A stretch of DNA of 64,000 nucleotides from JAFGXT01 sp963677165 (lineage in GTDB: Bacteria; Verrucomicrobiota; Lentisphaeria; Victivallales; SZUA-371): the NCBI GenBank assembly GCA_963677165.2, contig CAXXSX010000002.1, positions 992,001 through 1,056,000 of the forward strand, written 5' to 3'. The position numbers and the translations under genes are program-made. Of the stretch, positions 16,519 through 26,005 are shown in pieces. Numbering within the stretch: the first letter of the stretch is position 1; each line of letters starts with the position of its first letter. The notes below the pieces were generated by a model. It searched no databases. It was not told the DNA's origin and saw only the letters and a program-made list of their open reading frames with translations.

Positions 16519-18450
16519 TTAGCCGTTGTAGCGAATGGCAAGGATTGTGATATCGTCGGACTGTTCATGACCGTCGGTAAATACCCTGACGCTACCAAGA
16601 ACGTTCTGAACAATCTGTTTGGAATCAGAGTCCGGCAGGTTTTCCAGAACTTCAACCAAACGTTCTTCGGTAAATTCTTCACTTTTCCGGTTCATGGCCT
16701 CGGTAACACCATCAGTATAGGAAATAAATCCGTCTCCCGGATTAAGGGTAAGGGTCGTTGAGCCGTATTCGATATCTTCCATAACTCCCAGCGGAATACC
16801 GTGGATTTGGCTGATTTTGTTAATGCCGCCGGAACCTTTGAGGATAAACGGCGGATTATGCCCGGCGTTGCTATAGGTTAACTCGCCGGTTTTAATATTG
16901 AAGATCGCCAGGAAGTAAGTCACAAACATGCACATCTCATTGTCCTGTGACAATGAATGGTTCATGGAAGTGAGAATTTCTCCGGGAGTAAGCTTGATGG
17001 AAGCAGTGGCTTTCAGCAGGGTCTGAGTTACAGCCATCAACAGTGAGGCGGGAACCCCTTTACCGGAAACATCACCAACGGCAAAACAAAGATTATCGTC
17101 ATCCAGAAAAAAGAAATTATACAGATCGCCCCCCACCGCCTTGGCCGACTCAAGGATAGCGAACAGATTCAGTTCCTTGCGTTCTGGAAACGGCGGGAAT
17201 ATTTTCGGGATGATACTCAACTGAATCTGACGGGCAATCGTCAATTCACTTTCGATTTTTTCTTTTTCCGCGGTAGTACGTTTCAGATTCTCAATATGTT
17301 CCATCAAGGCTTTCTGCATGGAATAAAACGCTTCCGCGAGCTGATGCATTTCATAGCTGCCGTCAATTTCCGGCAAATGCTGAGTAAAATCGCCATGCCC
17401 AATAACTTTAGTGGCTTTGGTCAGAGTTTTCAGCGGTATGGTAATGCTGTATGAAACAACAAAAATAACGATGAGCAGCGCAATCAAACCAACTCCCCAC
17501 ATGATCGCTATCTTCTGATTGAGTTTAGTAAGTCCTTTCAGGAGTTCCTTTTTAGGAATAACGATCCCAAGCGACCAGTCGTTGGATTTCAGCGGCAGGT
17601 AACATAACATACAGTCTTCCCCGAGAATCAGGCTCTTGTAGGGAACAAATCCGGTTTTCCCCGCAATCATCGCATCAGCGATTTCCTTGATTTTGGAAAG
17701 GTCTTTGTGTTCCTCCGCCAGACTGTAAAGTGTATGGTTCATAATCAGGCTGACATCCGGATGGGTGATAATCCGACCGAACTTGGAGATCAGAAAACCA
17801 TATCCCTTGTCGTAGAGCCTCATACGATCAACCAGTTTCTGAAGTTTAGACAGTGAAATATCCACCGTAACCACTCCTTCAAAAATACGTTTTCCGTTGC
17901 GGGTGCGATAAAATGGACACGAATAAGTAGTCATCAGGACATTGCCGCCACCTTCGTCAAAATACGGTTCGCTCCAAATTGGCCGCTGAAGTTGTTTTGG
18001 AATCTGATACCAGTCCATGTAAAAATACTGGTAATTTTTTCCGCCTAGATACTGGAATGCAACCTTATCGCCATCGCGGGAAACATAGGGGGAATAATAA
18101 AGTCTTCCCGGCTGGAAACGATTGGGTTCAAAAGCCACAGCCGATCCAAAAATATTTGAATTACTGCCTTTCAGGAAGTCGGACATCAGACTTTTTAACT
18201 GTGAATCCGTGGGCCTCATGCTCTCCATAACCAGAGCCATATCATTGGCCTTTTCCGCAGCGGCAAGAAATGTCTGATCAAGCTTGTTTACTGTAGCTTC
18301 GCAGAGATTCCGAGCACACTCCTCGACCCCTTTGAGCATAACATTTCCGGTATAAACACTGTTTTTGAAGGTTACAAAACCAGCGATAATGATCACACAC
18401 GATAAAATGTAAAAACTTAGTTTAAATGCCAGACTTCGATTATTGAACAT
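16519..18450 (-). CDS. Membrane sensor with Cache-like domain, HAMP and SpoIIE/PP2C phosphatase output
   Basis: 643 residues. One transmembrane helix lies near residues 9-29, then a periplasmic region of about 285 residues with Cache-like features (YYSPYVSRDGDK, VVTVDISLSKLQKLV). A second helix follows near 313-336, then HAMP (SITIPLKTLTKATKVIGHGDF) and a linker coil (SELTIARQIQLSIIPKIFPPFP) typical of RsbU relatives. The PP2C domain from about 420 has AVGGDLYNFF, AVGDVSGKGVPASLLMA, YSNAGHNPP, SYTDGVTEA and DDITILAIRY, so all metal-binding acids appear present. It should dephosphorylate a STAS anti-anti-sigma partner. Its start overlaps the end of the solute-binding protein gene by 11 nt, which suggests a sensing pair. 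No STAS or kinase partner lies next to it. Confidence 0.9.
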   Translation of the reverse strand: MFNNRSLAFKLSFYILSCVIIIAGFVTFKNSVYTGNVMLKGVEECARNLCEATVNKLDQTFLAAAEKANDMALVMESMRPTDSQLKSLMSDFLKGSNSNIFGSAVAFEPNRFQPGRLYYSPYVSRDGDKVAFQYLGGKNYQYFYMDWYQIPKQLQRPIWSEPYFDEGGGNVLMTTYSCPFYRTRNGKRIFEGVVTVDISLSKLQKLVDRMRLYDKGYGFLISKFGRIITHPDVSLIMNHTLYSLAEEHKDLSKIKEIADAMIAGKTGFVPYKSLILGEDCMLCYLPLKSNDWSLGIVIPKKELLKGLTKLNQKIAIMWGVGLIALLIVIFVVSYSITIPLKTLTKATKVIGHGDFTQHLPEIDGSYEMHQLAEAFYSMQKALMEHIENLKRTTAEKEKIESELTIARQIQLSIIPKIFPPFPERKELNLFAILESAKAVGGDLYNFFFLDDDNLCFAVGDVSGKGVPASLLMAVTQTLLKATASIKLTPGEILTSMNHSLSQDNEMCMFVTYFLAIFNIKTGELTYSNAGHNPPFILKGSGGINKISQIHGIPLGVMEDIEYGSTTLTLNPGDGFISYTDGVTEAMNRKSEEFTEERLVEVLENLPDSDSKQIVQNVLGSVRVFTDGHEQSDDITILAIRYNG

Positions 18451-19453
18451 GGTTGCTCCTGTCTAAATGACCAGCTTGGTTTCCGCCTTTATAAAAATCA
18501 TTGAAAGCGGGAATGGTCTTAATTTTTCCTGTATCTTTCAGCAAATCAGCCGTTGTGTTAAACATAGATTCGCTGAGTCCGGTTTTCTGCATTCCATAAG
18601 AATCTGTTTCCATTAAATCCCGGAAATGCCTTAGCATCCATTGCTGATGAACTTTTGTCAATGGCAGGCGATTGCGTTTCATAAGGTTCGTTACATATTC
18701 CAGAGTTTCTTTTTCATGATTGAATGCATATTTCCAACCCTCAACGGTAGCCCGGACAAAATTCCGGCACAATTCCGGGTTTGCGCTAAAAAAATCTTCT
18801 TTGCAGTAAATTCCCTCTTCGGGGATATCCAGTTTGTATTTGTTCATTTTGAACAGTGAAAGTTCTTTCGGTTTAACTCCTGCCATATAAATACTGTGGA
18901 GTTCATTGTAGATGGTTACGACCTGTGCGTCGACCCCTTTCCAAAGAAACATATCAACTCCGCTGCCAAGATTGACGATCTTACTGTTAAGTTTGTGCTC
19001 ACGAAGAAATTTCCGCGGAGTATCCTGAAAATCACCCAGCCAAACCCCCAGGCTTTTGCCATTGAGGTCGTTGATCGATTCAATTCCTTCCGATTTGCGG
19101 GCGACGATAATCAGAGACGAATGCTTGACGAACTGGCCGATATTTACGATCTTCATTCCGTTTGCCCGCATGTTAATGCCAGCGGCAAGGAAAAACGACG
19201 CAAACTGAGCCTTTCCGTCTTTCAGCATTCCGGTATTGCTTACTGTGGCTGTGGCATGGACAATGTCGACATCCATACCATACTTCCTGTAGAAACCCTT
19301 TTGTTTTGCCATGTAGAAGCCGGCAAACTGGGCCTGAGGAAGCCAATGGCAGGCAAACGTGATCTTTTTTAATTCACGCTCCCCGTTCTCCTGAGCTGCC
19401 AGGCTCAACGGTATAAGTACCGCGCCAAGCAACATTCCCCAAAATTTTTTCAT
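18440..19453 (-). CDS. NMT1/THI5-like periplasmic solute-binding protein
   Basis: 337 residues with a signal peptide (LLGAVLIPLSLAAQE). The mature part opens with KKITFACHWLPQAQFAGFYMAKQKGFY, a motif of the NMT1/THI5-like family that binds pyrimidine precursors, sulfonates, nitrate and similar ligands. INDLNGKSLGVWLGDFQDTP is the usual second-lobe hinge region. No ABC permease or ATPase gene is adjacent. Instead its stop lies inside the start of a membrane Cache-PP2C phosphatase. Known precedents have binding proteins presenting ligands to sensor kinases or chemoreceptors, so I infer a sensory rather than transport role. The ligand is unknown. Confidence 0.88.
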   Translation of the reverse strand: MKKFWGMLLGAVLIPLSLAAQENGERELKKITFACHWLPQAQFAGFYMAKQKGFYRKYGMDVDIVHATATVSNTGMLKDGKAQFASFFLAAGINMRANGMKIVNIGQFVKHSSLIIVARKSEGIESINDLNGKSLGVWLGDFQDTPRKFLREHKLNSKIVNLGSGVDMFLWKGVDAQVVTIYNELHSIYMAGVKPKELSLFKMNKYKLDIPEEGIYCKEDFFSANPELCRNFVRATVEGWKYAFNHEKETLEYVTNLMKRNRLPLTKVHQQWMLRHFRDLMETDSYGMQKTGLSESMFNTTADLLKDTGKIKTIPAFNDFYKGGNQAGHLDRSNHVQ

Positions 19454-19475
19454 TAAAACCCCAATTCCTTAAAAT

Positions 19476-21389
19476 TTATAAATTTTCATCCCAGATACTG
19501 TTTACTGCGTCCGGAGGCATTCTCCAGTCCCCACGTGGAGACAAACTGATGGTACCCACCTTCGGTCCGTCAGGAATACAGCTGCGCTTAAACTGCTGAG
19601 CAAAAAAGCGCTTGTAAAATAGTTTCAAATATTTCGATATGTCTGCCGGAGAGTATTTGCCCTCGAAGGCAAGCCCGGCAAGGAACCTGACCTTTTCCGG
19701 TTCAGCCCCGTATTTTACGCAATGATATAGATAAAAATCATGCAGTTCGTAAGGACCGATGATATCCTCGGTACGCTGGACAATGTCCGCGTCCTTGGTG
19801 TTCGGCAGCAGTTCAGGGCTCACCGGTGTATCAATAATATCTTCGAGCGTGTCGCGCAGCTCTTTCGCGGAATGATCGGCCACCCAACGGATCAAATAGC
19901 GAATCAGCGTTTTCGGAACACTGCAGTTTACCGCATACATCGACATATGGTCGCCATTGTAAGTGGACCAGCCCAGCGCGATTTCCGACAGGTCCCCGGT
20001 TCCGATCACAAGACCACCCTCACGGTTCGCCACATCCATCAGGATTTGGGTACGTTCCCGGGCCTGGACATTTTCATAGGTAACCGTATGCTCTTCGGGA
20101 TCATGACCAATATCGCGGAAATGAGTCATGCACGCTTCACGAATATCCACCTCGCGCAATTCCACGCCAAGCAGTTTACACATATTCACGGCATTATTGT
20201 AAGTCCGGTCGGTAGTACCGAATCCCGGCATTGTAATCGCGATAATATCTTCTGGCGTTTTGCCGATCAATTTAAATGTTTCCGCCACAACCAGCAAAGC
20301 CAGAGTAGAGTCAAGTCCACCGGAAATACCGATCACGGCTTTTCCCGCGCCGGTATGCTCATAGCGTTTTGCCAGTCCGGCGGTCTGGATATGGAATATT
20401 TCCTCGCAGCGGTGACTGCGGCTGTCACGTTCCGACGGCACAAACGGCTGCGGATCGATATAGCAGTATTTCAGTTCGGACAGCTTATTCAGCGAACCGA
20501 TCTTGATTTCAGTAAATTCACGGTCAGCCAGCAGCGGCATATCCCCCATGGAGCTTTCGCTGATCCGGGTTGCCAGCAGTCGTTTGCAGTCGATGTCCGC
20601 GAAAATAATATTGGAATCACGTTCAAAACGTTTATTTTCAGCACAGACATGCCCGTTCTCAGCAATCATCAGATGTCCGCCGAATACTAGGTCCTGCGTA
20701 GATTCATGCACGCCCGACGATGCGTAAACGTAACCGGAAATACACCGTGCGCTCTGCTGTTTGATGAGTTCGCGACGGTAATCCGCCTTGGAAACCAGTT
20801 CGTTGCTGGCGGACAGATTAAAAGTCAGCAGGGCACCTGCCAGACAATGCCATGAACTCGGCGGAACAATGGTCCAGACATCTTCACAGAGTTCCAGGCC
20901 GAACCTGAAATAGCGTCCATGACTAAAGATCAAATCGGTTCCAAATGGTATTTCGCGTCCGCCGTATTCCACAGTTGTTGTTTTAAATCCGGCGCCGGAT
21001 TTAAACCAGCGTTTTTCGTAGAATTCGCGGTAATTGGGATTATATGATTTCGGCACGATTCCAAGAACACGTCCCTGATGGATTACAAATCCGCAGTTGT
21101 ACAGGGCGTTGTTGACCCGCAAGGGAGCGCCTACCACGATTACAGTTTTAAGCGATGCGGTTCTTTCGGCAATATGAACGATTGCTTTTTCGGATTCGCT
21201 GAGGAGGCGGCTCTGGTGATAAAGGTCGCCGCAAGTATAGCCGCAAACCGTCATTTCGGGAAAAATGACTGCGGAGGTTTCTTCGGAATCAGCGCGGATA
21301 ACGCTTTCGATTATTTTTCGGACGTTTTCATGAATATCCGCAACTTTGAATTTCGGACATACCGCCGCCACTCTGTAAAATCCATACAT
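19476..21389 (-). CDS. nadE: Glutamine-dependent NAD+ synthetase
   Basis: 637 residues, two-domain long form. The N-terminal nitrilase-type glutaminase has its triad: Glu in IFPEMTVCGYTCGD, Lys in GIVPKSYNPNYREFYEK, and Cys in LELCEDVW. The C-terminal synthetase has the ATP pyrophosphatase loop GISGGLDSTLALLV and TDRTYNNAVNMCKLLGVELREV. It amidates nicotinic acid adenine dinucleotide to NAD+. A GTG 13 codons upstream extends the frame, but long bacterial NadE proteins begin like MYGF-VAAV-P--KVADI, so the ATG at 21389 is preferred. The enzyme is housekeeping and its neighbours are not functionally linked. Confidence 0.93.
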   Translation of the reverse strand: MYGFYRVAAVCPKFKVADIHENVRKIIESVIRADSEETSAVIFPEMTVCGYTCGDLYHQSRLLSESEKAIVHIAERTASLKTVIVVGAPLRVNNALYNCGFVIHQGRVLGIVPKSYNPNYREFYEKRWFKSGAGFKTTTVEYGGREIPFGTDLIFSHGRYFRFGLELCEDVWTIVPPSSWHCLAGALLTFNLSASNELVSKADYRRELIKQQSARCISGYVYASSGVHESTQDLVFGGHLMIAENGHVCAENKRFERDSNIIFADIDCKRLLATRISESSMGDMPLLADREFTEIKIGSLNKLSELKYCYIDPQPFVPSERDSRSHRCEEIFHIQTAGLAKRYEHTGAGKAVIGISGGLDSTLALLVVAETFKLIGKTPEDIIAITMPGFGTTDRTYNNAVNMCKLLGVELREVDIREACMTHFRDIGHDPEEHTVTYENVQARERTQILMDVANREGGLVIGTGDLSEIALGWSTYNGDHMSMYAVNCSVPKTLIRYLIRWVADHSAKELRDTLEDIIDTPVSPELLPNTKDADIVQRTEDIIGPYELHDFYLYHCVKYGAEPEKVRFLAGLAFEGKYSPADISKYLKLFYKRFFAQQFKRSCIPDGPKVGTISLSPRGDWRMPPDAVNSIWDENL

Positions 21390-21446
21390 GACCGGATTAT
21401 TCCTGTGTTTTTTCAGTTCAACAGTCACTAAGAACTGTTTGAATGT

Positions 21447-21474
21447 ACTATATAATCATCCGGCCAAAATACAA
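21447..21474 (-). promoter_or_regulatory. Probable promoter for nadE
   Basis: On the minus strand TTGTAT (21474-21469) and TATAGT (21452-21447) are 16 nt apart. The rest of the 333-bp gap to the transporter start (21390-21722) holds the small IR ATGAA-N3-TTCAT near 21548 and no convincing gene. Confidence 0.5.
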
Positions 21475-21722
21475 ACGCCGGAATTAGGCAGCCTTCTGGC
21501 AAAAATTTCCCATGATGCATCTGAGACCGCTAATGTTAATTCATTAATATGAAATGTTCATAAAATACCACCGAGACAATAGTAAGGTTACGACCATGAA
21601 GTTTGAAAACACCGCATGGTATTTTGTATTGTTAAAAATTTGTTCATTTTTGCTTTTGGGGGTTGTTGCCGATGTTTCATTCCGTTATTATTTTAGAGAA
21701 AGCAAGCAATGGAGTTTTACAA

Positions 21723-23246
21723 ATGGAAGCAACATCAGTCGCAAGTGACTCGCCTGTGTTCTTGAAGGACTGTGACGCAAAATCTCAGCGACACAATCAT
21801 CCGGCAAAATCGCCGGAAGCTGTTAACGTGGATCATACCATCAACGAATGTAAACTTACCCCTTTGCACTGGAAAATATGGCTGCTTTCATCTATGGGCA
21901 TTTTCCTGGAAGGCTTCAATCTGTTTGTCATCGGCATTGCCTTGCCGTTGATCGTAGTAAGCAAAAGTCCATCCATCATGCTTGAAGGCGTAATCGGAGC
22001 GGCTGCAATCGCCGGAACCGTGTTCGGCTCTTTTATCATGGGAAGTCTTGCCGATATCTGGGGCCGTAAAAAGTTTTATATCATGAATATGGCTTTCGTA
22101 ATCATCTTTTCCGTGTTATCCGGCGTTCTGGGGCAATATAGTTTATATGCCCTGGTGATCTGTCAGTTCTTCCTGGGAATCGGGGTCGGAGCGGATTATC
22201 CGATTTGCGCCGCGTATGTATCCGAATTTATGCCAGCGCGTTTCCGGGGACGTATGTTGATGGGCACGTTCAGTTTTCAGGCCGTCGGCATGGTGGGAGC
22301 GGCCCTGCTGGGATTGTTGATGATGGATATGTTTTCTCCTCATGTAGCGTGGCGGGCAATGTTGGTCATGGGCGCGGTTCCCGCTACTATTGTAATGATC
22401 ATGAGGTTATTTGTGCCGGAAAGTCCCAGATGGTGCATTGAACACGGTCATGAAGAAAAAGCCGCTGAAATCATCGCGAAATTCAGCCATAGAAGCCATA
22501 AGGAAATTAAGAAAATCGTCAAGAAGGAAAGCCATGTCATCACCAAGGTCCATGAAAAGGCACTGGGAATTTCATCGTTGTTTTCAAAGAAATACTTTTC
22601 ACGTACGATTCTTGCCGCAATTCCATGGTTTCTAATGGACATCGCCACTTACGGCGTGGGCATTTTTACTCCGATCATTCTCGGGTCAATGATGAACGGA
22701 AAGCTTGGACACTGTAACCTGCTTCACAAAAATATTTATATGACCGAAGGCGTGACGGTAATCGACTGTTTTTTGATACTGGGATTTGTCATCAATATCT
22801 TTCTTGTTGAAAAACTTGGACGCATCAAACTGCAACTGGCGGGATTTACCGGAATGTTTATTGGACTACTGCTGCTGGGCGGAGCTTCGTTTGCCCATAA
22901 TAACCTGATTCTGGTTTTCAGCGGTTTTATCATTTACAACCTGCTGATGAACATGGGACCCAACGCGACAACGTTCATTCTACCAGCGGAACTTTTTCCA
23001 ACCAAGCTTCGAGCATCCGCACACGGATTTTCCGCCGCCTTCGCCAAAGTCGGAGCCGTACTTGGCATTGTTTTGCTTCCATTGATAAAAACTTCGCTGG
23101 GAACCGGCTGGACCGTATTGCTTGTATCTGTCTGTGCGCTGGCAGGGCTCGTGATTACTCTGCTGTTCCAGGTTGAAACAATGGGTAAATCTATCGATGA
23201 ACTGTCTCCTGCCCTGGCTGACGAAGCCATGGAGCACCATACATAA
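21723..23246 (+). CDS. MFS transporter, sugar porter/phosphate symporter type
   Basis: 507 residues with 12 predicted membrane helices. MFS signatures: GSLADIWGRKKFY after helix 2, PESPRWCIEHG before the central loop, and ELFPTKLRASAHGFSAA before helix 10. GIGVGADYPICAAYVSE in helix 4 resembles the GGDYPLSA signature of the phosphate:H+ symporter branch, so phosphate is as likely a substrate as a sugar. ATG 21723 follows GGAG by 8 nt; a TTG at 21663 gives a longer but unlikely start. The N-terminal 45 residues are hydrophilic and unusually long. It is a single gene, convergent with murG. Confidence 0.85.
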   Translation: MEATSVASDSPVFLKDCDAKSQRHNHPAKSPEAVNVDHTINECKLTPLHWKIWLLSSMGIFLEGFNLFVIGIALPLIVVSKSPSIMLEGVIGAAAIAGTVFGSFIMGSLADIWGRKKFYIMNMAFVIIFSVLSGVLGQYSLYALVICQFFLGIGVGADYPICAAYVSEFMPARFRGRMLMGTFSFQAVGMVGAALLGLLMMDMFSPHVAWRAMLVMGAVPATIVMIMRLFVPESPRWCIEHGHEEKAAEIIAKFSHRSHKEIKKIVKKESHVITKVHEKALGISSLFSKKYFSRTILAAIPWFLMDIATYGVGIFTPIILGSMMNGKLGHCNLLHKNIYMTEGVTVIDCFLILGFVINIFLVEKLGRIKLQLAGFTGMFIGLLLLGGASFAHNNLILVFSGFIIYNLLMNMGPNATTFILPAELFPTKLRASAHGFSAAFAKVGAVLGIVLLPLIKTSLGTGWTVLLVSVCALAGLVITLLFQVETMGKSIDELSPALADEAMEHHT

Positions 23247-23267
23247 AAAGAAGCATCGCGAAACGGA

Positions 23268-24452
23268 TCAGTATGACACTCTGGTGCCGTAGACTAAACA
23301 TTCGTTGATCAGTTTCAGTAGCTCGGAAGTCGCTTCCGGACGGGCGATATAACGACAATTTTCCGCAGAATCCCTATATTCCTTCGGATGTTCCAGCCAG
23401 TCTTTCAGAAGCTCAACCGCCCTGTCGGTTGAAAAATCACCATTTGGAATGACCGTTGCGGCACCGGTAGCTTCAAGGACGGCTGCATTGTCGTCCTGAT
23501 GACCTTCTGCCGCATATGGATACGGAATCAGGAAGGAATAACGGTTGAACAAGCTGATTTCCGCGATGCTGCTGGCTCCCGACCGGCAGACTACCGCGTC
23601 ACAAGCTGAATAAAGTACGCCAATATAATCGACGGTTTCCAATGCCAGATGATTTATCTCTTTGCCTTCATAGGCCGTACTTACTTCATTAAGATTGCCT
23701 TTCCCACTCAGGTGAATGACCTGAACATTATAATCTTTCAGCTTTTCAACCGCCCCGGGAAGTGTCTTATTGAAAATGCTGGCTCCCTGACTGCCGCCAA
23801 ATACCAGAAGCGTAGGAAGATTCGGTTTAAAATCAGTATGATGCCGGGTGTTAATCAATTCAATCGCACGTTCCTTCGCCATATGGTCGCCCAGCAGTTC
23901 AGGCCTTACCGGCATGCCGGTACAGGCAATCGGACATTTACAGGCAACTGAATTAACCGGCGGAAACGATATCGCAAGGTATTTCGCCCAGCGGCTGATA
24001 AAACGGTTGGCAATACCGATTCGGGCATTGCCTTCATGCAGGAAAATTGGAATACGGGCAAGCTTGGCACCGACAGCAGCGGTAAACGACGCGAAACTTC
24101 CCATGCCGAGAACGGCGTCGGGATCAAATTGTTTGAGTACGGAACGCGCCTCCATCACACCGGAAATCAGACAGCCCATGAAACTGAAAAATTCACGGAA
24201 CGACTTGGGCCGCGGAGCAGAATGTACCACATAGGCCTTAATGCCATGTGACTCTGCGATCACTGCCTGGTCCTTCGCGTATTTTCCACCAAGAAGCATA
24301 ATGACTTCGCCGAATTCATGTTTGAATTGTCTTGCCACACTAAGACCGGGATAAAAATGACCTCCGGTCCCGCCACTGGCTATCGCCAGCCGTAAAAAAG
24401 ACTTTTTCGTGAGATCCACACCGCTGTCGTCAATGTCTAATTGCTGCTGCAT
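23268..24452 (-). CDS. murG: UDP-N-acetylglucosamine--lipid I N-acetylglucosaminyltransferase
   Basis: 394 residues. The G-loop near the start (IASGGTGGHFYPGLSVA) and the later LVFGGSQGASIFNKTLP are the MurG glycine-rich loops. A donor-binding segment, CRSGASSIAEISLF, is followed by PYPYAAEGHQDDNAAVLE. It transfers GlcNAc to lipid I at the inner face of the membrane, the last cytoplasmic step of peptidoglycan precursor synthesis. The longest frame begins with a TTG; ATG 24452 with GGAA 8 nt upstream is better. It overlaps ftsW by 16 nt, the usual dcw-cluster pairing. It carries a slightly long polar N-terminus. Confidence 0.95.
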   Translation of the reverse strand: MQQQLDIDDSGVDLTKKSFLRLAIASGGTGGHFYPGLSVARQFKHEFGEVIMLLGGKYAKDQAVIAESHGIKAYVVHSAPRPKSFREFFSFMGCLISGVMEARSVLKQFDPDAVLGMGSFASFTAAVGAKLARIPIFLHEGNARIGIANRFISRWAKYLAISFPPVNSVACKCPIACTGMPVRPELLGDHMAKERAIELINTRHHTDFKPNLPTLLVFGGSQGASIFNKTLPGAVEKLKDYNVQVIHLSGKGNLNEVSTAYEGKEINHLALETVDYIGVLYSACDAVVCRSGASSIAEISLFNRYSFLIPYPYAAEGHQDDNAAVLEATGAATVIPNGDFSTDRAVELLKDWLEHPKEYRDSAENCRYIARPEATSELLKLINECLVYGTRVSY

Positions 24453-25639
24453 AATTTTTTCCAATATTCCTTGATTTCCATGACAATATTCTGGTTAAAA
24501 CCTGGCCTGGCTGTTTCAATGGCGATGCTGAGCAACAGAGACACCGCCAGCATACAAGTAACCAGATTACTACCTCCATAGCTGATAAACGGCGCGGGCA
24601 TTCCTTTGGTAGGCAGCCCGCCAGTAACCACACCAATATTGATAAACGCCTGAAGGCCGATCAAAGCGGTTAATCCCGCCCCGAGCAACATTCCCTGGCG
24701 CGAACTGGCATTGGCGCTGATCTTAATTCCGGCTATAATAAACGCCAGATACATGATAATTACAAATATCATTCCTAAAAGTCCGAGTTCTTCGCCGACA
24801 ATCGAAAGAATAAAGTCTGTATGTGCCTCCGGCAGATATTTATGTTTAAGCCGGCTGTTCATAAAACCGACTCCGGTCCAGCCGCCCGACCCCAACGCCA
24901 ATAGAGAGTTCCATAATTGATAACCATCTGTACTCTGGCATGTCTCCGGGTCGATAAATGTTGTCAATCGAGACCAGCGTTCAGGATTGAAATTAGCGAT
25001 CAGCCATATGCCCGGAGGAACAGTCAGGAGAATCAGCATGATTGGCAGATACAGCCGGATACCGGTTACAAACAGCATAATTCCAACAACCGAACACACC
25101 AGTAACGTCGTCCCCAGGTCACCTCCGCAAAAAATCAGTCCGGCAATGCATGCGACAGCAGCACATCCCGGAAAAAATCCGGTTCGAAATGACCAGACGC
25201 TGATATTACGCATCTTGTCCGTACAGTATTTTGCCATAAACAAAGCAATCGCCAGTTTAGCATACTCCGACGGCTGAATATTACCGACGTGAGGAATCTT
25301 AATCCAGCGCTGAGCTCCTTTGGTTGCAGAAAACCCAAAAGCTACTACAAGAAGGATTCCGGCGGCAATCATAATCAACGGACTGAGATTTACCAGCTTA
25401 CGATAGCCGATGAGAAACACCCCCAGTCCGCCAACTGCGCCAATTGAGGCCCAGATCAGCTGTTTTTTGAAGTACATTGGTCCGGCTACGCCGTAGGAAG
25501 TAGAGTAAAGCACAGTCAGACCGAAAAGAATTGCGGTGGAGACAATAATAAACAGAGCAATAGCGGCTCGCAGCGAAGTCTCCGCCTGTTCTTCTCCGGC
25601 TATGACCGGTTCCTGGTTAGGAATGTATAAACTCCTCAT
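24437..25639 (-). CDS. ftsW: FtsW/RodA-type lipid II polymerase
   Basis: 400 residues, polytopic (about ten helices) SEDS protein. The family signature near the C-terminus is intact: GGLPTKGMPAPFISYGGSNL. YHKLP-like loop residues appear earlier as HKYLPEAHTDFILSIVGEELG. The gene directly precedes murG, which favours FtsW over RodA. It polymerises lipid II at the division septum together with a class B PBP that is not in this window. The N-terminal 20 residues are cytoplasmic and polar. The ribosome site is weak (GGAAG about 13 nt upstream). Confidence 0.92.
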   Translation of the reverse strand: MRSLYIPNQEPVIAGEEQAETSLRAAIALFIIVSTAILFGLTVLYSTSYGVAGPMYFKKQLIWASIGAVGGLGVFLIGYRKLVNLSPLIMIAAGILLVVAFGFSATKGAQRWIKIPHVGNIQPSEYAKLAIALFMAKYCTDKMRNISVWSFRTGFFPGCAAVACIAGLIFCGGDLGTTLLVCSVVGIMLFVTGIRLYLPIMLILLTVPPGIWLIANFNPERWSRLTTFIDPETCQSTDGYQLWNSLLALGSGGWTGVGFMNSRLKHKYLPEAHTDFILSIVGEELGLLGMIFVIIMYLAFIIAGIKISANASSRQGMLLGAGLTALIGLQAFINIGVVTGGLPTKGMPAPFISYGGSNLVTCMLAVSLLLSIAIETARPGFNQNIVMEIKEYWKKLCSSN

Positions 25640-25684
25640 CGATATTTTTTTACTTCCATACTTGTAACATCGGGGTTATTTTTT

Positions 25685-26005
25685 CTACTGGGCGCGATTT
25701 GAAACAAACAACGCCCATCTTGATTCTCTTAATAAAAATCCGCTTATCAACGAAAATGACGCATAGTATCTTGCAGAAAGTTCCGCTTGGAGTTTCTCCA
25801 GGTTATCCGCATCAACCGGCGCAAAATTATACGTAAGATCGTGTGCTTCGGAAGTTTCCAGACAAACCAATAAACAGTCCTCATCAACCGCCACACCGGA
25901 TACCTTCATCGGCTCCGGTCTCCGGCAGGCGTTATTCAACGCCTCGCCGCAGCCGTCAGGATCCACACTAAGCTCGTCAAAACTAATTGTAAATATTCTG
26001 ATCAT
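25685..26005 (-). CDS. Hypothetical protein, 106 residues
   Basis: I do not recognise this protein. It is small, acidic in the middle, with no signal peptide or membrane helix, and has a pattern of alternating strands and helices (MIRIFTISFDELSVDP, LTYNFAPVDADNLEKLQ). Its start codon overlaps the stop of the upstream UDP-sugar pyrophosphorylase gene (TAATG), so the two are translationally coupled, and ftsW follows after 45 nt. Coupling and codon use support a real gene, possibly an accessory to envelope precursor metabolism. No function can be assigned. Confidence 0.7.
   Translation of the reverse strand: MIRIFTISFDELSVDPDGCGEALNNACRRPEPMKVSGVAVDEDCLLVCLETSEAHDLTYNFAPVDADNLEKLQAELSARYYASFSLISGFLLRESRWALFVSNRAQ

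Noticed and set aside
18440..19453. ABC importer locus
   Set aside because: No permease or ATPase gene is adjacent; the neighbour is a sensor phosphatase.
21596..21748. 50-residue ORF (MKFENTAWYF...) ahead of the MFS gene
   Set aside because: It has an AAGG site at moderate spacing, but overlaps the transporter start out of frame and shows no family; a leader peptide is possible but unsupported.
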